Shown here: piece after piece, positions 7,094 to 10,813 of the stretch
Numbering within the stretch: the first letter of the stretch is position 1
Layout of the letters: every line of letters begins with the position of its first letter
Assembly: GCA_903944255.1 (NCBI GenBank)
Contig: CAJARE010000337.1
Coordinates: forward strand, 1 to 10,813
DNA length: 10,813 nt
DNA from: an uncultured beta proteobacterium
GTDB lineage: Bacteria > Pseudomonadota > Gammaproteobacteria > Burkholderiales > Burkholderiaceae
Direction of reading: 5' to 3'
The notes under the pieces: generated by a model
The model's input: only the letters and a program-made list of their open reading frames with translations
What the model was told of the DNA's origin: nothing
Databases searched by the model: none
Program-made: the position numbers and the translations under genes

Positions 7094-7813
7094 ATGAAGT
7101 CCCTGGCCGCTTATCAAGAGGTGAAGCAAAAGATCACTGAAGATCTGGTCAGGGGGCGTTATCCGATGGGTCAGGCATTGCCTGCCGAAAAGGATTTGGC
7201 CAATGAGTTAGATGTATCTATAGGAACCCTGCGCAAGGCGGTAGACGAACTAGTCGCGGAAGGTATTGTTGTCCGCCGTCAAGGCAGGGGAACCTATGTT
7301 GCAGAACACGATGCTAAGCGACTGCTTTATTATTTTTTCCATGTAGCTCGCTGGGATGCTGATAAAAAAACCTATCCCCGTGTGGAGACTGCTTCTTTTG
7401 GAACAGCTCAAGCAAGCAAGGAGGAGTCTCTTAAGTTGGGTATCAAGGAAGGAGCTCCTGTTTGGCGTATCGTCACCCGTTTATATCTGGAGGGTGAGTG
7501 CGTGATGATTGACCACATTACCTTGGATAAAAAGCGTTTCAAAAATTTAACTCGTTCTGAATTTGATGGACGAGAAGGCAGTATTTACCAGCTATACCAA
7601 ATGCGTTATGGTCAATCAGTAGTTAAAACGAATGAAAGACTAAGGGCTGGCTTGGCGGGTAGGCAAATGTCGACTTGGTTAAAGTTAAAGCCAGACTCCC
7701 CAGTGCTCCATATTCGTAGGGTAGCGCTTGATATACAGGATGAGCCAATTGAATGGCGTATTTCTACCCTAAATACTACTCACCATGAATACTTTAATGA
7801 GTTAGTAACCTAG
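7094..7813 (+). CDS. suyR: GntR-family (HutC/UTRA) transcriptional regulator of the sulfolactate operon
   Basis: A 239-residue DNA-binding regulator. The N-terminal winged helix (about 5-72) carries LPAEKDLANELDVSIGTLRKA, the GntR recognition region in the stretch 29-49, and the wing QGRGTYV (63-69). Residues from about 92 to the end form a UTRA effector domain of the HutC subfamily, which usually senses a pathway metabolite such as sulfolactate or sulfopyruvate here (inferred). It is the last gene of the operon, 10 bases after suyB, so it is probably co-transcribed and autoregulated through the upstream palindromes. The ribosome site is poor (AGAG). Its stop codon overlaps by four bases the stop of the convergent CobT-like gene. 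The symbol follows position and family; the regulon is not proven. Confidence 0.75.
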   Translation: MKSLAAYQEVKQKITEDLVRGRYPMGQALPAEKDLANELDVSIGTLRKAVDELVAEGIVVRRQGRGTYVAEHDAKRLLYYFFHVARWDADKKTYPRVETASFGTAQASKEESLKLGIKEGAPVWRIVTRLYLEGECVMIDHITLDKKRFKNLTRSEFDGREGSIYQLYQMRYGQSVVKTNERLRAGLAGRQMSTWLKLKPDSPVLHIRRVALDIQDEPIEWRISTLNTTHHEYFNELVT

Positions 7814-9537
7814 TTTCCTGCTGTCTTTAATTCTTTAGCCCAATTCATAAGACTTTCGCTAGGATCCTCTTGTTCTTGATCCCAGCTTAAGCGGTTTGGA
7901 AAGAATGGTCTTAATTCTTCTCCAATTCCACATCCCCACAATTCAATATTATTTTGTTGTTCACACCATTCAATTACCTGTAGCAGGTGATTTTTTAGAA
8001 AATACTCTCCATTTGCCTCGATGGTAGCTCGATCCATGGGGCAGCCATCTGAAAATAGAATCAGTTTTTTATTTAAGGTCTGACTAGCCGCTTCTTTTTG
8101 TAAGCGCTGGGCTGCCCAAAGTAGGGCTTCTCCATCGATACTCTCAGCATAGATTTCTGGTCTCAGGAGCGCAGCAATACCGGGCCTTGCCTTGCGCCAA
8201 GGGGTATGAAAGTCTTTGAAGATCCAATGCGCACGCTCATTTAATCTGCCTGGATTAGGGGCTTGTCCATTTTTGCGCCATTCTTTAAATGGTCGCCCAC
8301 CTTGCCAAGCGGATGTGCTGTAGCCCAGTACTTCAGTTTGAATCTGTGCCTGCTCTAATATCCTCACCAGAGAATCTACACAAGTCGCAATCTTGAGCCT
8401 TTGCTCTTTCATTGACCCAGAGCAGTCGATTAGAAGCGTAACGTTTCCTAATGCTTCTATCTTTTTAGAGGGATGCTTATAAAGAACGGGATCTAGTGGG
8501 GCGGTTGCAATACGGGTGAGATAGCGTCGATCTAAGAGGCCTTCGGTCTCAGTGGTCTGCCATTTTTTCAGTGTCTTTGTATTAAATATCTTTTTATAAG
8601 ACCTCGTTAATTTCCCCCAGGGGATATTGAGCTTAGTGATTTCCTCGCTAAGCTCTTGTTGGTAGGTAGCAAGTTGAGCTGGCCGAATGCTTTTTTTAGC
8701 CTCAATCTCAATATCATAAGTAGTGTTAAATACTTTGTATTGACCTAATGAGCGTTCTAAAGATGTTTTCGCATCTTGCGCAGAATAATGTTGCTGTTTT
8801 TCAGATTTAGAACCAAGAGTTGGAGGTTGAACCCACTCGATCTTTAAAAAATTGTTACTAGTATTTTTTTGCTTAGTTCGAATGCTGGGAACATTTTGAT
8901 ATTCGGCATCAATTAAATTTGATATTAGTCGTGTAATTTCAAGAGAAGTCTTTGCATAACTTGCTTGGTCGAACCGGCTTGCTTTGAGTTTGACTAAATA
9001 GGGCCCTAGGCCCTCTGCGAGTCCTGCTCGAGTAGCCTCTACTACATCCTGCATCAATTGGGGAATGGGGCGTTGGTTTAGTTTGACCCATACTGTAGAG
9101 AAAATAGAGAGTAATAAAAGGCCGATACTGCCTTCCACACCACCGTTGGCCATAAACTCTTGCATCCATGCAATAAATTGATTTTCGACATTCTGCTTGC
9201 TGCCCTTTAGTCCATCAGGACAAATACTTTCTACCCGAATCTGCTCGAGAACCTCAAATACTAATGATTCAACCAAACCGTTCGGAGAGTGTGAAAGATG
9301 AAGTTCATAGTCTGAATAACGCAGACGCAAGGCAACACCATCTAATACTCCTCGTGGATGAGCCCAAGGGGCTTGTAAATAGCTAAGCTTAAGATGTGGT
9401 GCTAAAGCATTGAGTGCAAGACTTTTATGAAATAGCTGCCAATCCCGAATTTGAAGATGAGTATCTCCTGATAGGGAGCGCATGATAGCCCCATAACGAT
9501 TTTGTAACTCTACTTCATCGTGAGATTCGGTTTGCAA
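7810..9537 (-). CDS. cobT: CobT-like VWA-domain protein (cobaltochelatase CobT homologue)
   Basis: A 575-residue homologue of CobT, the VWA partner of the AAA+ ATPase CobS in aerobic cobaltochelatase. The C-terminal VWA domain (about 365-570) has an intact MIDAS metal site: DCSGSM (371-376), Thr/Ser-containing strands, IDGEAL (467-472) and FSDGCPMD (495-502). Typical CobT blocks are also readable: LGYSTSAWQGG, PGRLNERAHWIFK, PWRKARPG and GCGIG. The N-terminal half is divergent and lacks the long acidic stretch common in CobT. Position 9535-9537 gives a TTG start, preceded by a GGTGA ribosome-like site. An ATG at 9481 would cut away ELQNRYGAIMRSL, which resembles the start of other CobT proteins, so TTG is preferred. 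It lies 20 bases after cobS in the same direction. CobN is not adjacent, so its chelatase role is unproven, and a chaperone-like role for another metalloenzyme is possible. Confidence 0.85.
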   Translation of the reverse strand: MQTESHDEVELQNRYGAIMRSLSGDTHLQIRDWQLFHKSLALNALAPHLKLSYLQAPWAHPRGVLDGVALRLRYSDYELHLSHSPNGLVESLVFEVLEQIRVESICPDGLKGSKQNVENQFIAWMQEFMANGGVEGSIGLLLLSIFSTVWVKLNQRPIPQLMQDVVEATRAGLAEGLGPYLVKLKASRFDQASYAKTSLEITRLISNLIDAEYQNVPSIRTKQKNTSNNFLKIEWVQPPTLGSKSEKQQHYSAQDAKTSLERSLGQYKVFNTTYDIEIEAKKSIRPAQLATYQQELSEEITKLNIPWGKLTRSYKKIFNTKTLKKWQTTETEGLLDRRYLTRIATAPLDPVLYKHPSKKIEALGNVTLLIDCSGSMKEQRLKIATCVDSLVRILEQAQIQTEVLGYSTSAWQGGRPFKEWRKNGQAPNPGRLNERAHWIFKDFHTPWRKARPGIAALLRPEIYAESIDGEALLWAAQRLQKEAASQTLNKKLILFSDGCPMDRATIEANGEYFLKNHLLQVIEWCEQQNNIELWGCGIGEELRPFFPNRLSWDQEQEDPSESLMNWAKELKTAGN

Positions 9538-9557
9538 GATTCACCAATTCAAAGGGG

Positions 9558-10535
9558 CTAGTTTTTAGTGGCAACGAGCTCAGTTGCAAAACAACGTTGA
9601 TAGTATTCAGCAACCAAAGATTTTTCTTCTGACTCACACTTATTTAAAAATGCTAAGGTAAAGCCAAGTTGCAGGTCTTTGAAAATACGCCAATTCTCAC
9701 CCCAGGTAATTAGGGTTCTAGTCGACATCAAAGTAGAGATATCACCAGCCTCAAACCCTTTTCTACTGAGATTAGCAAGCGCTATCATTTGTTTTGCGGT
9801 CTCAGGTAAAAGTTCTGGGACTTTTGCCAGCAATATTTTTTCTTCTTCCTCGGGCTCCAGATAATTGAGGGCAGCAACAATATCCCAGCGATCCATTTGA
9901 CCATGGTTGAGCAATTGAGTTCCTTGATACATTCCATTCCAGTTGCCTAGGCCAACTGTATTACTTGTGGCAAAAATCCGAAATGCTGGGTTTGGTTCAA
10001 TCACTCTATTTTGGTCGAGTAGTGTGAGACGGCCTTCGCGCTCAAGCATGCGTTGAATAACAAACATGACATCTGCTTGACCGGCATCATATTCATCCAA
10101 TATCAGTGCAATGGAGCGTTGCAAACTCCATGGAATGAGGCCTTCTTGAAACTGAGTTACTTGCTTGCCGTCTTCAAGAGTGATGATGTCTTTTCCAATC
10201 AGATCCATACGGGTGATTTGCCCATCAAGATTGATGCGCAAGCAGGGCCAATTTAAGCGAGCAGCAACCTGTTCCAAGTGGGTTGATTTTCCGGTGCCGT
10301 GCATACCCTGCAGCATGACCCTGCGGTTAAAAGCAAAACCAGCGAGGATCGCCACACTAGCTTGGGGATTGAGTTGATAACTGGGATCAACGGGCGGAAC
10401 TAGGTCAGATTTTTGGCTAAATGCAGGAATTTGAAAATCGGCAAAGCCTTTGCACTCTGGGAAGGCGGCATGAAGGGAAACCATCTTATCCGGTTGAAAA
10501 TCCAATAAATCGATGGGTGGGGAGCTTGCAGCCAT
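9558..10535 (-). CDS. cobS: CobS-like AAA+ ATPase (MoxR group)
   Basis: A 325-residue AAA+ ATPase very close to CobS of the cobaltochelatase. Motifs in order: Walker A GMHGTGKST (77-85), INLDGQITRMDLIGKD (101-116), Walker B ILILDEYDAG-type with Asp147-Glu148, VMFVIQRMLE (156-165), sensor-1 ATSN (189-192) and the arginine-containing QMDRW (213-217). In cobaltochelatase, CobS forms a ring with CobT and drives insertion of cobalt by CobN using ATP. The ATG at 10533-10535 has AAAGGA about six bases upstream on its strand. It is the first gene of a cobS-cobT unit divergent from xsc and shares a 142-base regulatory gap with it. NorQ/MoxR proteins are more distant relatives; the NLD and DEYDAG stretches are characteristic of CobS. 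Confidence 0.88.
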   Translation of the reverse strand: MAASSPPIDLLDFQPDKMVSLHAAFPECKGFADFQIPAFSQKSDLVPPVDPSYQLNPQASVAILAGFAFNRRVMLQGMHGTGKSTHLEQVAARLNWPCLRINLDGQITRMDLIGKDIITLEDGKQVTQFQEGLIPWSLQRSIALILDEYDAGQADVMFVIQRMLEREGRLTLLDQNRVIEPNPAFRIFATSNTVGLGNWNGMYQGTQLLNHGQMDRWDIVAALNYLEPEEEEKILLAKVPELLPETAKQMIALANLSRKGFEAGDISTLMSTRTLITWGENWRIFKDLQLGFTLAFLNKCESEEKSLVAEYYQRCFATELVATKN

Positions 10536-10596
10536 AGTGCGTCCTTTAAGAGTCTTAATGCGTTGTCAAATATATTCCATATTGGGGTTTATATGC

Positions 10597-10626
10597 TTGA
10601 CATAGCAGAAAATACACGATTAATAT
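10597..10626 (+). promoter_or_regulatory. Probable sigma-70 promoter of xsc
   Basis: A perfect -35 hexamer TTGACA lies at 10597-10602. An AT-rich -10 candidate follows at 10619-10626 (ATTAAT with a 16-base spacer or TAATAT with 18; each matches four of six bases). The predicted transcription start is around 10632, which leaves a leader of about 45 bases containing a palindrome and a good ribosome site. Confidence 0.55.
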
Positions 10627-10636
10627 AGGCATTGTA

Positions 10637-10649
10637 GAACAAATTGTTC
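10637..10649. promoter_or_regulatory. 13-base perfect palindrome in the xsc leader, candidate operator
   Basis: GAACAA-A-TTGTTC is a perfect 6+6 inverted repeat around a single A, just downstream of the predicted xsc transcription start. A repressor bound here would block elongation or clearance. It does not share half-sites with the TGATTT sites of the sulfolactate operon, so xsc is probably under a different regulator. An RNA hairpin is unlikely because the one-base loop is too small. Confidence 0.45.
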
Positions 10650-10677
10650 CGTTTAATTGAATATCTAGGAGATCTGA

Positions 10678-10813
10678 ATGTCTAAGACTGGCGCTAATTT
10701 ACCTGCTGGCCCACAAAAAATGACCCCCTCGGAGGCTTTTGTTGAAACAATGGCCGCCAATCAGGTGACGGACATCTTTGGAATTATGGGATCCGCCTTT
10801 ATGGATGCAATGG
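10678..10813 (+). CDS. xsc: Sulfoacetaldehyde acetyltransferase, N-terminus (3' end outside window)
   Basis: Only the first 45 residues are visible. MTPSEAFVETMAANQVTDIF (15-34) followed by GIMGSAFMDAM (35-45) is the start of the thiamine-diphosphate-binding fold and matches Xsc as I recall it. The GIxGSAFMD stretch separates Xsc from acetolactate synthases, which have a different loop here. Xsc converts sulfoacetaldehyde and phosphate into acetyl phosphate and sulfite in the cytoplasm, the central desulfonation step for taurine, isethionate, sulfoacetate and sulfopyruvate-derived sulfoacetaldehyde. AGGAG at 10667-10671 gives a clear start at ATG 10678. The catalytic Glu and cofactor-binding residues lie beyond the edge. 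A phosphotransacetylase downstream would be expected but cannot be seen. Confidence 0.82.
   Translation, partial: MSKTGANLPAGPQKMTPSEAFVETMAANQVTDIFGIMGSAFMDAM

Noticed and set aside
9558..10535. NorQ/MoxR-type ATPase for a nitric oxide reductase or methanol dehydrogenase
   Set aside because: The blocks around Walker B (DEYDAG, VMFVIQRMLE) and the CobT-like partner are specific to the CobS type. No nor or mox genes are nearby.
10541..10569. Minus-strand TTGACA at 10564-10569 as the cobS promoter -35
   Set aside because: A 17-base spacer would put the -10 on the cobS ribosome site (AAGGAC), so the transcript would lack it. The real cobS promoter must lie further upstream and I could not fix it.
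1..10813. Mobile elements, CRISPR arrays, tRNA or rRNA genes
   Set aside because: No transposase or integrase, regularly spaced repeats, cloverleaf or rRNA stretch was seen on either strand.

Overview
The window looks like a chromosomal segment from a freshwater-type betaproteobacterium, most likely Burkholderiales and possibly Polynucleobacter or a relative. This is inferred from moderately AT-rich coding DNA, a Bug-family tricarboxylate-type binding protein, and CobS/CobT and Xsc sequences that read like betaproteobacterial homologues. No rRNA or tRNA gene or other taxonomic marker is present. The window is almost fully coding. The largest gene-free stretches are about 138 bp (3473-3610) and 142 bp (10536-10677), and both are divergent regulatory regions.

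Layout. (1) 1-1686 (+): a succinate dehydrogenase/fumarate reductase-type flavoprotein whose N-terminus lies just outside the window. It is followed immediately by a TauE/SafE anion exporter (1689-2441, +) with no ordinary start codon. A stem-loop (2442-2474) separates these from a convergent Bug-type solute-binding protein (2480-3472, -). (2) A regulatory region with TGATTT/AAATCA half-sites lies between the binding protein and a tight operon on the + strand. The operon holds a D-2-hydroxyacid dehydrogenase (SlcC-like), a Ldh2-family dehydrogenase (ComC-like), the small and large subunits of (2R)-sulfolactate sulfo-lyase (SuyA, SuyB) and a GntR/UTRA regulator (SuyR-like). (3) On the opposite strand lie a CobT-like VWA protein (7810-9537) and a CobS-like AAA+ ATPase (9558-10535). 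Divergent from these, at the right edge, is the start of sulfoacetaldehyde acetyltransferase (xsc, 10678 to the end).

How the genes fit together (known pathway plus inference). The core is organosulfonate dissimilation. SlcC and ComC together interconvert (S)- and (R)-3-sulfolactate through sulfopyruvate. SuyAB splits (R)-sulfolactate into pyruvate and sulfite, and Xsc splits sulfoacetaldehyde into acetyl phosphate and sulfite. The binding protein is a candidate receptor for sulfolactate or a related sulfonate, and the TauE/SafE protein is a candidate sulfite or sulfonate exporter. Two parts are not explained by the textbook pathway: the SdhA-like flavoprotein, and a CobS/CobT chelatase-type pair with no CobN beside it, embedded between two sulfite-releasing enzymes.
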